NCBI RefSeq assembly: GCF_008727925.1
Contig: NZ_VTWT01000002.1
Span: forward strand, 248,001-312,000
Direction of reading: 5' to 3'
DNA: 64,000 nucleotides
Origin: Adhaeribacter soli
GTDB lineage: Bacteria; Bacteroidota; Bacteroidia; Cytophagales; Hymenobacteraceae
Of the stretch, positions 45,601 to 53,643 are shown piece after piece. Position numbers and translations under genes: made by a program. A model generated the notes under the pieces. The model saw only the letters and a list, made by a program, of their open reading frames with translations. It was not told the origin of the DNA and did not search any database. Each line of letters opens with the position of its first letter. The stretch's first letter is position 1.

Positions 45601-45870
45601 AATTTCCTGCGGACGGTAGCCCATAAAGCTAATCGTCAGCAATTCGTTCGGGTTGGCAACGGAGAGGCTGTAATTGCCATTGGCATCGGTAATGGTGCCG
45701 TTCGTGGTACCTTTTACGGACACGCTGGCGCCGGGCAGCCCCTCCCCGGTTTCGTCGGTAATTCTGCCTTTAATGGTTAAAGATTGGGCGATTGCACTGC
45801 AACACAGCAGCAGCATGCAGAGCGTGAGAACAAGGTGCCTCCGGATGCCGCGTACATAAGTAAAACACAT
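42682..45870 (-). CDS. SusC/RagA-like TonB-linked outer-membrane transporter
   Basis: 1062 residues. Signal peptide (LVLTLCMLLLCCSAIAQS), N-terminal carboxypeptidase-regulatory-like domain (GRITDETGEGLPGASVSVKG, about residues 35-110), TonB plug (LNEVVVTALGIEREKKALGY; ITVLKGPAAAALYGSRAANG) and a 22-strand barrel ending in MNVTLKF. It imports large substrates in a TonB/ExbBD-dependent way with its SusD partner. A probable promoter lies 27 bp upstream. No glycoside hydrolase or regulator accompanies the pair, so it is not a typical polysaccharide-utilisation locus. Confidence 0.95.
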   Translation of the reverse strand: MCFTYVRGIRRHLVLTLCMLLLCCSAIAQSLTIKGRITDETGEGLPGASVSVKGTTNGTITDANGNYSLSVANPNELLTISFMGYRPQEITAGNREQVNVQLQPDTKQLNEVVVTALGIEREKKALGYAVTEVNSEQLTNARSNNFVSALSGKVAGLNLTSPGSGPVNSTRVTLRGDNSLDPNKNSALIVLDGVPMSSALSSSGVSNAYGAGSGNDVPVDFGNGIADINPDDIESITVLKGPAAAALYGSRAANGAMIITTKSGARRKNGIGVTVNTNVSFQDVLKWPAYQYEYGQGTASVNKDGEQYYSYGLTDDGAATSGTSSAFGPKFNGQYYYQYDPELEGRSAERQLWRPYKDNIKGFWRTGSTVTNSLALEGGNDFGSVRASVTHSKNEWIMPNTGFERMTAALSVNYKVSDKLKLSSKINFTHKQSDNLPATGYNNQSIAYFMIFQNPNVDLAWYEPRWKNGKEQIDQIHPFSSFIDNPYLIAYEMTNGLNNYSTVGNLAATYQILPKLDLMVRSGIDMTDEDRRQRRPYSTANFLRGYYREQKIFDFEINTDALLSYRENINERISVRASVGANKMARKYSDVAGYVDGLGIPGVYKLSNGINNPMMSTYYSNKYVNSLYGFASFSYDDKIFVDLTGRNDWSSTLPVQNNSFFYPSISSSFILNELMPLPRVISYAKLRLSAAQVGNDTDPYKTSKYYDRSEFPSSAAAPGTLFNAGFKPEITTSYEAGLEYLLFNGRIGMDVAVYRNFTRNQILDVPLDWSTGVNQAVLNAGEVRNQGIELALNFKPVDNGIITWKTTANWAKNENEVLELAEGLSDQQVIGVGGNATLIAKVGGSTGDIYGFGFKRAPDGQIIYTKEGLPARPAEIQYIGNAYADWKGGFLNEVSYKNFKFSVLLDGQYGGIIYSQTHHKMSEQGKLEHTLKGREEGFIVGEGVVENGDGTYSPNTKEVKLPTYYADYYRRANVESNSFDASFLKLREVRLEYNLPKQFLARTKVVNGASIALYGRDLAMITNFPMFDPETAALNGSTILPGIEMGQLPSSRTYGMNVTLKF

Positions 45871-45896
45871 AGCTTTGGGTTAGTTTTATTTTCCTG

Positions 45897-45927
45897 CAAA
45901 GCTATTCCGGGGGCTTTAAGCCAATAT
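45897..45927 (-). promoter_or_regulatory. Probable promoter of the SusC-SusD-phosphoesterase operon
   Basis: Read on the minus strand: TATTGG near 45922-45927, then TAGCTTTG at 45904-45897, matching the Bacteroidota -33 (TTG) and -7 (TAnnTTTG) elements with close to standard spacing. Confidence 0.6.
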
Positions 45928-46067
45928 TAAGCGAAGGGCATCAGTTTGTTAAGGGTTTCGGGTGGGTGGAGGGAATTGGTAATGGTTTGGTAAAGTTGGG
46001 GTGAGGGTGGTGGATAAGATTGGGGCAGTAAAAGAATTAGATTCAAAACAGAATAGGCTTTTCTGTT

Positions 46068-46781
46068 ATGAGGATTTACTTTAATTTGAGACCAAATTCT
46101 AAGAAAATGGAAACTGCCATCTTACCCAAAACACCACAGGAAAAACTTAATACGCTTCTACTGTATTTCTATAACCGCCAAACCTATGCTGGAGAGTTCT
46201 TTGACCAGCGTGATTTAACTGGCAATGATGGAAATTGGAAGGAATTAGAATATTTAAGTAATCGGGAAGCTCTATTTTACTTAAATACATTAATTACTAA
46301 AGGATTGATACAAAGAATTCCAGAATGGGAATTTAAAATTACTTTCGATGGACTAAACTATGCACTCCAGCTCACAGAAGAAGGACTAAATTCAACAAAC
46401 TGCTTTGTAGCTATGTCTTTTGATGAGGACGATAAACCAATTTTTGAAGATGGGATTGTGCCGGCATTAACTGCAACTGGCTTTAGGCCTTTCATTGTGA
46501 ATAAAGAACATCTGGAGCCTGAGCAAACCATTAATGATGGAATAATTGCCGGCATAAAGAAAAGCAAGTTTATTATTGCCGATTTTACCAAGCAGAAAGA
46601 TGGAGTTTACTTTGAAGCCGGTTATGCACTAGGCAGGGGCCTAAAAGTAATTTATACCTGCCGGCGTGATTGGTTTTCACAATGCCACTTCGATATAAAT
46701 CACTTCCCCCACTTGATCTATGAAACACCTGCGCAACTTCGCTATGGATTAATTAATAAAATTGAAGCTTGGATAAAATAA
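46068..46781 (+). CDS. Winged-helix + nucleoside 2-deoxyribosyltransferase-like effector
   Basis: 237 residues (ATG at 46107 is an equally good start, 224 aa, with a purine-rich leader AAGAAA). Residues about 20-110 resemble a winged helix (KLNTLLLYFYNRQTYAGEFF ... REALFYLNTLITKGLIQRI). Residues 112-237 resemble the nucleoside 2-deoxyribosyltransferase/CMP-hydrolase fold: CFVAMSFDED, GIIAGIKKSKFIIADFT and VYFEAGYALGRGLKVIY, the Glu in FEAGYALG being at the place of the catalytic nucleophile. Such domains cleave or transfer N-glycosidic bonds of nucleotides and are structurally related to TIR NADases. It is coupled by a TAATG overlap to the KAP NTPase. Codon use is clearly AT-rich compared with all neighbours, so the pair was probably acquired. 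Confidence 0.75.
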   Translation: MRIYFNLRPNSKKMETAILPKTPQEKLNTLLLYFYNRQTYAGEFFDQRDLTGNDGNWKELEYLSNREALFYLNTLITKGLIQRIPEWEFKITFDGLNYALQLTEEGLNSTNCFVAMSFDEDDKPIFEDGIVPALTATGFRPFIVNKEHLEPEQTINDGIIAGIKKSKFIIADFTKQKDGVYFEAGYALGRGLKVIYTCRRDWFSQCHFDINHFPHLIYETPAQLRYGLINKIEAWIK

Positions 46782-48334
46782 TGCAACAGGAAAGAACAGA
46801 ACAAGAAATCTCTAATGCTGAGAAAGAAATAATACAAGAGCTAATTGATGGACCAGCAAAAGATTTTGCAACACATCTAGTTCAGGAAGGTAATGACCGT
46901 ATAATTTTCTCGGCTAGATATGGTACCGGTAAAACTACCTTTTTAAATAGCTTTTTTAAAGATCAAGATCGACACTGCTCTACTTTTAAAAGATACAATG
47001 TCATTCATCTATCACCAGTTAATTACTCTGTTGCAACTAACGAAGACATCTTCAAATACATCAAATTTGATATTTTATGCAAGCTAGTTCTTAATTATAA
47101 AGAGATCATAATTGATAATGAGAAGGTTGTAGGGAGTATTATTCCGCTTCTGAAAGGTTTTAGTGTAGAGAATCTTACGCAACTGCTTTCTCCACTTTTT
47201 ATTCTGGCATCTAAGGTATCTAAGTTCGAAGCCGAAGGCCCTGGTGCAAAATTAACAATTGGTTTAATGGAGTTAGCCAAGAAGCTTTATGAGCATGTAA
47301 AAGCGGAAAGAAAGGGGAAGAAAACAAACCAGACCCAAATTCAGACCTTCATCAATACCTTAACTGAGCAAGAAGGAAGTATTTACGAGGAAAACTTTTA
47401 TACTAACCTTATTCGTCAGTTTTTAGTTGAACTTAAGGCTGAAAAAAGAGACGAAAAAATTAAAGAGAACATTTTGATTATAGATGACTTAGATCGAATA
47501 GATCCGCATCATATTTTCAGGATATTTAATGTTTTTGCAGCACATTTAGAAAACTATACTTGGGAGAAATATCCAAATAAATTCGGCTTTGATAAGATAA
47601 TTTTTGTTTGTGACATTAACAACATCAAAAGTATTTATGACCATATTTATGGGAGTGGTGTAGATTTCAGAGGTTATATTAATAAATTCTACGCTAGGAA
47701 TATTTTTAATTTTAACATTGAAAAATATTTGCTAAAAATACTTAATGAAATAATTTATTCAATATCAATCGAAAGTGATACAAGAGGATCAACAGAATTT
47801 TTTAATTATCATTCAGATTTAAGGACGGAATTAACAGAATTATTGCTTCCTTTTTTACAGACCCATTTAATTACATTAAGGGACTTACTAAAATTTAAAA
47901 AGATAAATCTTTCAAGCAGAGAAGTTACATTCGAAAAAAATAATTCTCCTTCTCCTATTCAAGCTAGAAGTGAAGAAATTATAGGAATATCAATAATCGA
48001 GTATTTAGCTACAATCTTTGGAAGCCTTAAGAATTTCGAAGATGCTATTGAAAACTTACATTCTATTCCTAACCAATCTTTATACAGCTACAAAGGTAAT
48101 ATTGACGGTTTTATACTAATAATTGTGAGCTACAGTAGCCATAAGTTTAAAATCTATTCTGAAGTTGATCAGCCAACAAAGAAAGGTTTGTATATGTTTA
48201 AGCTCCTCCAGAATGAGAAGTTCCGATATTTCTATCCGGACAACACCAATAATCGTAGCATTGGCATAGATCACAAAAGATTCTCATTATTATTAGAAGG
48301 AATAGATTTATTAAAAGCAAAAAGAATAATTTAA
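46781..48334 (+). CDS. KAP family P-loop NTPase
   Basis: 517 residues from the ATG overlapping the upstream TAA (TAATG); a TTG at 46769 is less likely. Walker A is SARYGTGKTTF (around residues 44-54) and Walker B is ILIIDDLDRIDP (around 231-242), the D-D-L-D-R signature of KAP/STAND-type NTPases. The region between holds a long helical insert. KAP NTPases are often membrane-attached and recur in prokaryotic defence islands as sensors or switches controlling an effector. Here the partner is the deoxyribosyltransferase-like protein, so a sensor-effector pair is a reasonable hypothesis. AT-rich, unlike neighbours. No transmembrane segment is convincing in the insert. Confidence 0.8.
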   Translation: MQQERTEQEISNAEKEIIQELIDGPAKDFATHLVQEGNDRIIFSARYGTGKTTFLNSFFKDQDRHCSTFKRYNVIHLSPVNYSVATNEDIFKYIKFDILCKLVLNYKEIIIDNEKVVGSIIPLLKGFSVENLTQLLSPLFILASKVSKFEAEGPGAKLTIGLMELAKKLYEHVKAERKGKKTNQTQIQTFINTLTEQEGSIYEENFYTNLIRQFLVELKAEKRDEKIKENILIIDDLDRIDPHHIFRIFNVFAAHLENYTWEKYPNKFGFDKIIFVCDINNIKSIYDHIYGSGVDFRGYINKFYARNIFNFNIEKYLLKILNEIIYSISIESDTRGSTEFFNYHSDLRTELTELLLPFLQTHLITLRDLLKFKKINLSSREVTFEKNNSPSPIQARSEEIIGISIIEYLATIFGSLKNFEDAIENLHSIPNQSLYSYKGNIDGFILIIVSYSSHKFKIYSEVDQPTKKGLYMFKLLQNEKFRYFYPDNTNNRSIGIDHKRFSLLLEGIDLLKAKRII

Positions 48335-48760
48335 TCTTTTATACCTGCCCTAAATATTCATAGATTCAAGAACCTGTTACCACTGCCGCATTCTATCTAC
48401 AAGAACTGCAAATACAGCTTAAGGCATTTTTCTTTGGGAAAGTACAATCATTAAATATTTTACCGCCCTTAAGCTAAAGCTGATTGCATTGATTTATGCT
48501 CAGTATAAGAATCGGGCGGTCAGTGCAAAGCACCCTTCGCAGATTTCATCGGCAAGAATCGTATTCATGAAATATCGATGGCCCTACTAACCATTCAGCC
48601 TTTTCCCCATTCCCCCGGCCAAACGCTACCCTACCTCCCCGAAAAACCGAAACCCTGCAATACTGCTTTAAAATCCGTATCTTTGCACGATTTTTCCCTG
48701 AAAAGAACCAAGGCAGGAAACGCTATGTTTTAGGGAAAAACACTAATTCAAGAGCAGAGA
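48335..48760. other. 426-bp gene-free gap upstream of the ABC exporter
   Basis: No gene on either strand. It marks the right border of the AT-rich island: composition returns to background within about 150 bp. The distal part contains the promoter of the exporter. Confidence 0.5.
48678..48685 (+). promoter_or_regulatory. -7 box of the ABC exporter promoter
   Basis: TATCTTTG followed by CA matches the TAnnTTTG consensus; transcription would begin near 48692, about 70 bp before the ATG. The -33 element is not obvious. Confidence 0.55.
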
Positions 48761-50584
48761 ATGGCAAAACGCGGATTCGGTCCTTCCCGCAACGGAAGCG
48801 CCGACGATAAAGAAAATAAAAAACCTCTTACCAAAGAGAACCTCAAAAAAGGGATGCGCATTTTTAATTATGTGCTGCCTTACAAAGCCAAATTTATTAT
48901 CGGGCTTTTCTTCTTACTACTTTCCAGCTCCACCTTCATGGTTTTCCCGCTCGTAACCGGCAAGCTCGTCGATTCGGCTATGGGCAAAACCGACTGGATC
49001 GTGAACGACATTAACCTGATCGCGCTTGGCCTGTTCGGGGTGATCCTGCTGCAGGGCATCTTTTCCTTCTTCCGGATCTACTTCTTTGCCCAGGTTTCAG
49101 AAAATGCTGTGGCCGATATCCGCCGGGGCCTGTACCAGAAATTCATGACCCTGCCGGTTCATTTTTACGAAAAACGGCGCGTAGGCGAAATTACCAGCCG
49201 CATCACTTCCGACGTAGGTCAATTACAGGACACGCTTTCCATTACCCTGGCAGAGCTTTTCCGGCAGGTTATTACTTTGGTGGGCGGCGTGGTTTTCATT
49301 ATGGTGATGTCGGTGAAGCTGTCGTTGTTTATGCTGGCTACCTTCCCCTTCATTATTGTGCTGGCCATGGTTTTCGGAAAACGGATTAAGAAACTGAGCC
49401 GGAGCACCCAGGACGAACTGGCCAAAACGAACGTAATTGTGGAAGAAACGCTGCAGGCCATTAATGCGGTTAAAGCTTTTACGAACGAATTCTTCGAAAT
49501 AAAACGCTACAACGCGGCCCTGAACAAAACGGTACGCACGGCTTTGCAGGCTTCCTATTACCGGGGTGCCTTCGTTTCCTTCATCATCATCGGGATCTTC
49601 GGCGGCATTATTGCCATTATCTGGTACGGCGCTACGCTCGTGCAGAACGGCGATCTGACCATTGGCGAGCTGCTTTCTTTTGTAATGTACACGACCTTTA
49701 TCGGGGCTTCGGTGGGTGGTTTAGGCGATCTGTACAGCAAACTGCAGGTGTCGCTGGGCGCTTCGGAACGCGTTCTGGAAATTCTGGATGAACAACACGA
49801 AGAAGTGCAGGAAAGTGAACCGTTCAGCAACGAAGCTTCGCGGGTAAACGGCAATATTCTGTACCGGAACGTAGCTTTCTCCTACCCTACCCGTACCGAT
49901 GTGCAGGTTTTAAAGGATATGACCTTCGAGATCCGGAGCGGCGAAAAAATTGCTTTGGTAGGCCCGAGCGGCGCCGGCAAATCGACCATTGTGCAGCTGC
50001 TCATGAAATTCTACGATTTGCAGGGCGGCAGCATCAGCATCGACGGCCGGAACATCGACGATTTTAATTTAACCCACTTGCGCCATAATATCGGCATCGT
50101 TCCCCAAGAAACCATCCTGTTTGGCGGCACTATTAAGGAAAACATTGCCTATGGCCGTCCGGACGCAACCACCGAAGAAATTATGGAGGCGGCAAGAAAA
50201 GCGAATGCGTACCAGTTTATCCAGAACTTCCCGGAGCAGTTCGAAACAGTGGTGGGTGAACGCGGCATCAAACTTTCCGGCGGACAGCGTCAGCGCATTG
50301 CCATTGCCCGCGCCATCCTGAAAAACCCGGCCATTTTAATTCTCGATGAAGCCACCAGCTCCCTCGATTCCGAATCTGAACGCCTGGTACAGGCCGCCAT
50401 GGATGAACTGATGAAAGGCCGTACCAGCATCATTATTGCGCACCGTTTAAGCACCATCCGGAAGGCCGATAAAATTCTGGTGATCGACAACGGGCAGATC
50501 GTGGAAGAAGGCTCACACGAAGTACTTTCCGAAGATAACGGCATCTATTCCAACCTGTTAAAACTGCAATTACACCAGCATTAA
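48761..50584 (+). CDS. MsbA-like ABC exporter (fused permease and ATPase)
   Basis: 607 residues: an N-terminal six-helix ABC_membrane domain (about residues 35-325) and a C-terminal ATPase domain (about 360-595). ATP-site motifs are complete: GPSGAGKST (Walker A), LSGGQRQRIAIARA (signature), ILILDEATSSLDSESE (Walker B and D-loop) and IIAHRLSTI (H-loop). It is a homodimeric exporter of lipids, peptides or drugs at the inner membrane; the substrate cannot be read off. It is a stand-alone unit with its own promoter box and a strong terminator 29 bp after the stop. Confidence 0.93.
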   Translation: MAKRGFGPSRNGSADDKENKKPLTKENLKKGMRIFNYVLPYKAKFIIGLFFLLLSSSTFMVFPLVTGKLVDSAMGKTDWIVNDINLIALGLFGVILLQGIFSFFRIYFFAQVSENAVADIRRGLYQKFMTLPVHFYEKRRVGEITSRITSDVGQLQDTLSITLAELFRQVITLVGGVVFIMVMSVKLSLFMLATFPFIIVLAMVFGKRIKKLSRSTQDELAKTNVIVEETLQAINAVKAFTNEFFEIKRYNAALNKTVRTALQASYYRGAFVSFIIIGIFGGIIAIIWYGATLVQNGDLTIGELLSFVMYTTFIGASVGGLGDLYSKLQVSLGASERVLEILDEQHEEVQESEPFSNEASRVNGNILYRNVAFSYPTRTDVQVLKDMTFEIRSGEKIALVGPSGAGKSTIVQLLMKFYDLQGGSISIDGRNIDDFNLTHLRHNIGIVPQETILFGGTIKENIAYGRPDATTEEIMEAARKANAYQFIQNFPEQFETVVGERGIKLSGGQRQRIAIARAILKNPAILILDEATSSLDSESERLVQAAMDELMKGRTSIIIAHRLSTIRKADKILVIDNGQIVEEGSHEVLSEDNGIYSNLLKLQLHQH

Positions 50585-50612
50585 ACGGTAGGTTTCCGGC
50601 TGAAAAAAGTAC

Positions 50613-50645
50613 AAGGCTGCTCCGAAACGGGCAGCCTTTTTACTT
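50613..50645 (+). terminator. Intrinsic terminator after the ABC exporter
   Basis: AAGGCTGC (50613-50620) pairs with GCAGCCTT (50631-50638) across a 10-nt loop and is followed by a T tract. Confidence 0.85.
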
Positions 50646-50745
50646 TTAATTTCAGGTTTGGCAAGCTTTTGGTAAAAGAGTGAAAACCTTTAAAGTAATT
50701 TTTCAGTTTGGGGAAATTAGGATCTGCTAAACTAAACCTACACTT

Positions 50746-51630
50746 ATGTACAAGCGTCTATCACCCTCCGTTTTTGCCTTTTTATTCAGTTTAAGCTTCC
50801 TGCTTTCCCATTTTTCGTTTGCCCAGGTTACGCTGCCGCCCGTTAGCCCGCGCGCCAAACTCACTCAGAAAGTAGGCCTTACAGAAGTAACCATCGACTA
50901 TTCCCGGCCAAGCCTCCAGGGCCGTAAAATTTTCGGCGACCTGGTGCCTTATGGCAGCCTGTGGCGCACCGGGGCGAATGAATCTACCAAGATCACCTTT
51001 GTCGATAACGTAACCCTGGAAGGCAACCGCGTGCCGGCCGGCACTTACGCGCTTTACACCATTCCGGGCGAAAACCAGTGGACCATTATCCTGCACAAAG
51101 ATATTACGCTGTGGGGAATCGATAAATACGACCAATCCAAAGACCTGCTCCGTTTTAACGTTCCGGCCCAGAAAAACCCGAATAACGTAGAAGCCTTCAC
51201 CATCGACCTGACGAACTACACCCAGAACTCAGCCGATCTGGAACTGCTTTGGGCGAAAACAGCCGTAAAATTCCGCCTCGAAACCGAAGTAGATGAACGC
51301 GTGATGGCCGAAATTGAGCAACGCATGAAAGATCAGAAGGAACCGGATTACAGCTTATACTACTTGGCCGCCGGCTACCTTTACAACAACGACAAAGACC
51401 TAAACCAGGCCCTGCAATGGATCAACAAGTCCATCTCCATAGATCCCAAATACTGGACCGTCCACTTAAAGGCAAAGATCCTAGCCAAGCAAAAGAAATA
51501 CGACCAGGCCATTGCCGCCGCCAACGAATCGATCTTCCATGCCAAAAAAGCCCGCAACGAAGACTACGTAAAACTAAACCAGCGCTACATTGCCCAATGG
51601 AAAAAGATCACCAAAGACAAGGCGGTTTAA
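50746..51630 (+). CDS. DUF2911 domain protein with tetratricopeptide-like tail, secreted
   Basis: 294 residues. Signal peptide (FLFSLSFLLSHFSFAQ), then the DUF2911 domain (residues about 30-175: SPRAKLTQKVGLTEVTIDYSRPSLQGRKIFG, LVPYGSLWRTGANESTKI, VPAGTYALYTIPGENQWTIILHKD). The tail (about 190-290) has helix pairs such as YLAAGYLYNNDKDLNQALQWINKSISIDPKYW, a TPR signature. DUF2911 proteins are common periplasmic or outer-membrane proteins of Bacteroidota without a known function. The gene stands alone. Confidence 0.88.
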   Translation: MYKRLSPSVFAFLFSLSFLLSHFSFAQVTLPPVSPRAKLTQKVGLTEVTIDYSRPSLQGRKIFGDLVPYGSLWRTGANESTKITFVDNVTLEGNRVPAGTYALYTIPGENQWTIILHKDITLWGIDKYDQSKDLLRFNVPAQKNPNNVEAFTIDLTNYTQNSADLELLWAKTAVKFRLETEVDERVMAEIEQRMKDQKEPDYSLYYLAAGYLYNNDKDLNQALQWINKSISIDPKYWTVHLKAKILAKQKKYDQAIAAANESIFHAKKARNEDYVKLNQRYIAQWKKITKDKAV

Positions 51631-51682
51631 TTTTGGAATTGTTAATTGTTGATTGTTGATTGTCGGAATGCTAAATATAAGT

Positions 51683-51781
51683 CTGTCCTGTTGAGCGACA
51701 GCGAAACATCTTGTTGGCGATTTGTAGTGCAGTCTCTACTGGAAGCCGACAAGTTCCTTCGCTGGCGCTCAGGATGACAGG
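51683..51781. repeat. Dispersed inverted repeat, copy C1
   Basis: The arms start CTGTCCTGTTGAGCG...GCGAAACATCTTGT and end with TTCCTTCGCTGGCGCTCAGGATGACAG. Related to 52858-52966 and 62476-62572. Bordered by low-complexity AACAATTAGC-type runs at 51636-51660 and 51785-51835. It lies downstream of xdhC. Confidence 0.75.
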
Positions 51782-51830
51782 CTACTTAACTATTTAGCTA
51801 TTCAGCCATTTAGCAATCAACAATTAGCAA

Positions 51831-52811
51831 TCAAAAATTTTTCACCTGAACAAGCTGGGCGGCTACGCTGATGGCAATTTCTTCCGGCGTTTTGCTTTTT
51901 ATCTGAATTCCGATTGGGGCATGCACTTTCTTCAAATCTGTTTCTGAAAAACCTTCTTCTTTCAGTTCTGCAAAAAGCTGGTCAATTTTCGACTGACTGC
52001 CCATGAGCCCCAGGTATTTGAATTCTTTGCCCAACACCTGTTTCAGCGCTTCTTTATCTGGGCGGTACCCGAAGGTCATGATTACCACGTAGGTTTGTTC
52101 GCCTTCCGGTATGTAATCCGATATTTCCGAATAAGGCGCTACCGTTTTTGAATGCACATAATCGTTGGCTTCGAAAGTATTTAAACCAGGCCGGTCATCG
52201 AACAAATGCAGCTCAAAGTTCAGCAAAGCCAACACTTTCGATAAAGCCAATGCCACGTGTCCGCCGCCGATAATGTAAACCGTTTCCCGGGCCGGAATCC
52301 GCTCCGAAAACTGCCAAATGGTATTGTTTTCGGCGGAAAAAGTAAAACGGGAAGTCTGATCAGTTTCCGGTTGAAAGCTTAAACCTTTTTCATTCAGGTT
52401 TAACCTGCCAACTTCTCTCTGGCCTTCGGTCTCGTTTGTCGAAAAAACCTGAAGCATGCATGCAATAGCCGCCAAATCCTGTTGCTGGAGATAATAAATT
52501 GCCACCGTTTGCTCTCCCGAACAGATCATGCCGGACTGGTTTTGCGGCGCTTCCTTGGAGTGGATCTGCTTTTTAAAGATTGGCGTAAATGGTTTGTTTT
52601 CGGTTAGTAGTTTCCGGGCCAGTTCCACCAGTTTATGCTCCATGATTCCCCCGCCAATGGAGCCGCACATTTCACCGGAACCAGCCAAAGCCATTTTAAA
52701 ACCCTGCCTTCCCGGACTGCTTCCTTCGCTATGAAGTACAGCCAGCAAAGCCACCGGCTTCCCTTTTTCCAGTTGCTCCCGAATAAACTCCCAAATGGCA
52801 AAATCCTTCAA
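51831..52811 (-). CDS. xdhC: XdhC/CoxI family molybdenum-cofactor maturation protein
   Basis: 326 residues. N-terminal XdhC_CoxI domain (LHSEGSSPGRQGFKMAL, MCGSIGGGIMEHKLVELA) and C-terminal Rossmann-like XdhC_C (VYIIGGGHVALALSKVLALL, LFDDRPGLN, THVVIMTFGYR-like TYVVIMTFGYRPD, HAPIGIQIKSKTPEEIAISVAAQ). XdhC binds the molybdenum cofactor, assists its sulfuration and inserts it into xanthine dehydrogenase; the enzyme subunits are encoded 1 kb away on the same strand. The start codon appears to be TTG (52811): no in-frame ATG precedes the conserved domain. It is bracketed by two copies of a dispersed inverted repeat. Confidence 0.88.
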   Translation of the reverse strand: MKDFAIWEFIREQLEKGKPVALLAVLHSEGSSPGRQGFKMALAGSGEMCGSIGGGIMEHKLVELARKLLTENKPFTPIFKKQIHSKEAPQNQSGMICSGEQTVAIYYLQQQDLAAIACMLQVFSTNETEGQREVGRLNLNEKGLSFQPETDQTSRFTFSAENNTIWQFSERIPARETVYIIGGGHVALALSKVLALLNFELHLFDDRPGLNTFEANDYVHSKTVAPYSEISDYIPEGEQTYVVIMTFGYRPDKEALKQVLGKEFKYLGLMGSQSKIDQLFAELKEEGFSETDLKKVHAPIGIQIKSKTPEEIAISVAAQLVQVKNF

Positions 52812-52857
52812 GGTAGTGATTAATGATTAGTGATTAGTAGTCATCTCATAAAGGGCC

Positions 52858-52966
52858 GTCATGTTGAGCGCTAGCGAAACAACTTGTCGGCTATTGGTAA
52901 AAACATTAAATCTGGCTTTGGTGCTGAGAGCCAACGAGGTCCTTCGCTAACGCTCAGGATGACAGG
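52858..52966. repeat. Dispersed inverted repeat, copy C2
   Basis: Begins GTCATGTTGAGCGCTAGCG and ends GTCCTTCGCTAACGCTCAGG plus ATGACAGG. Same family as C1 and C3, more diverged in the centre. Followed by tandem AACAATTTA-like runs (52972-53030) up to the stop of the next minus-strand gene, and preceded by ATTAGTG-type runs next to the xdhC start. Confidence 0.75.
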
Positions 52967-53026
52967 CTTTCTAACAATTTAACAATTAAGCCATTTAACA
53001 ATTTAACCATTAAACAATTTAGCAAT

Positions 53027-53623
53027 TTATTTAAACCAGGTTGCTGCCAGCGCATAATAAACCGCCATTAGGGCCGAAAAAATGGCGCTTCCCATAAACC
53101 GGTAATGCAAGGGTAGTTTGTTCTGAATAAAATAATTCGCCGATGCGGAAACCGGAATATTATACATGAACGAAAGGCTCGCCACCCGCAAAAGATCCCA
53201 GGAAATCTCGTTCCAATGGCCGGAAAAAAGCTTAATAAACAGCAAATGCCGCGCTACCCACAACGGACTGAAATACAGCATCGACATGCCCGTTCGCTTC
53301 AGGGAATTCAGAAACGAATTTGGCCCGGTTATTTTGTGGGCAATGTACTGGAAATAATTCGGCACCTCAAAGGCATAAACCGTAGCCCCGATCAGCATCA
53401 TGCCCAGCATCCGGGTCAGGGAAAAACTACCCTGAAGCAGGGCGGCAACAGTATCGCCAATAGTATAAATAAGCAGGCCTCTTACAATATTGGCGCGGGT
53501 ATAAATAAAGGACAAGGGTACTCCGAAATTAAAAATGAAATACAAAATGCTGCTTCCCGGTAAAACTAAGAAGGAGCAAAAAAAGCAGTAGCAGATAAAT
53601 AGGTAGGGTAATGTTCCCTTCAA
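53027..53623 (-). CDS. Hypothetical polytopic membrane protein
   Basis: 198 residues with about five hydrophobic segments (LPYLFICYCFFCSFLVLPG, ILYFIFNFGVPLSFIY, LGMMLIGATVYAF, FMYNIPVSASANYF, AIFSALMAVYYALAATWF). The layout resembles small Bacteroidota membrane proteins of unknown function, with an L-alanine-exporter-like flavour in GDTVAALLQG and YNIPVSASANYF that I would not press. It lies between xdhC and the xanthine dehydrogenase genes on the same strand. The start codon appears to be TTG. Whether it takes part in purine metabolism, for instance as a carrier, is unknown. Confidence 0.6.
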   Translation of the reverse strand: MKGTLPYLFICYCFFCSFLVLPGSSILYFIFNFGVPLSFIYTRANIVRGLLIYTIGDTVAALLQGSFSLTRMLGMMLIGATVYAFEVPNYFQYIAHKITGPNSFLNSLKRTGMSMLYFSPLWVARHLLFIKLFSGHWNEISWDLLRVASLSFMYNIPVSASANYFIQNKLPLHYRFMGSAIFSALMAVYYALAATWFK

Positions 53624-53643
53624 ATATGCTGTACCGGAATGCT

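Noticed and set aside
41012-45859. Plus-strand frames opposite susD and susC (for example 41012-41599, 44950-45423)
   Set aside because: Antisense shadows of two well-supported genes; the translations show no recognisable domain.
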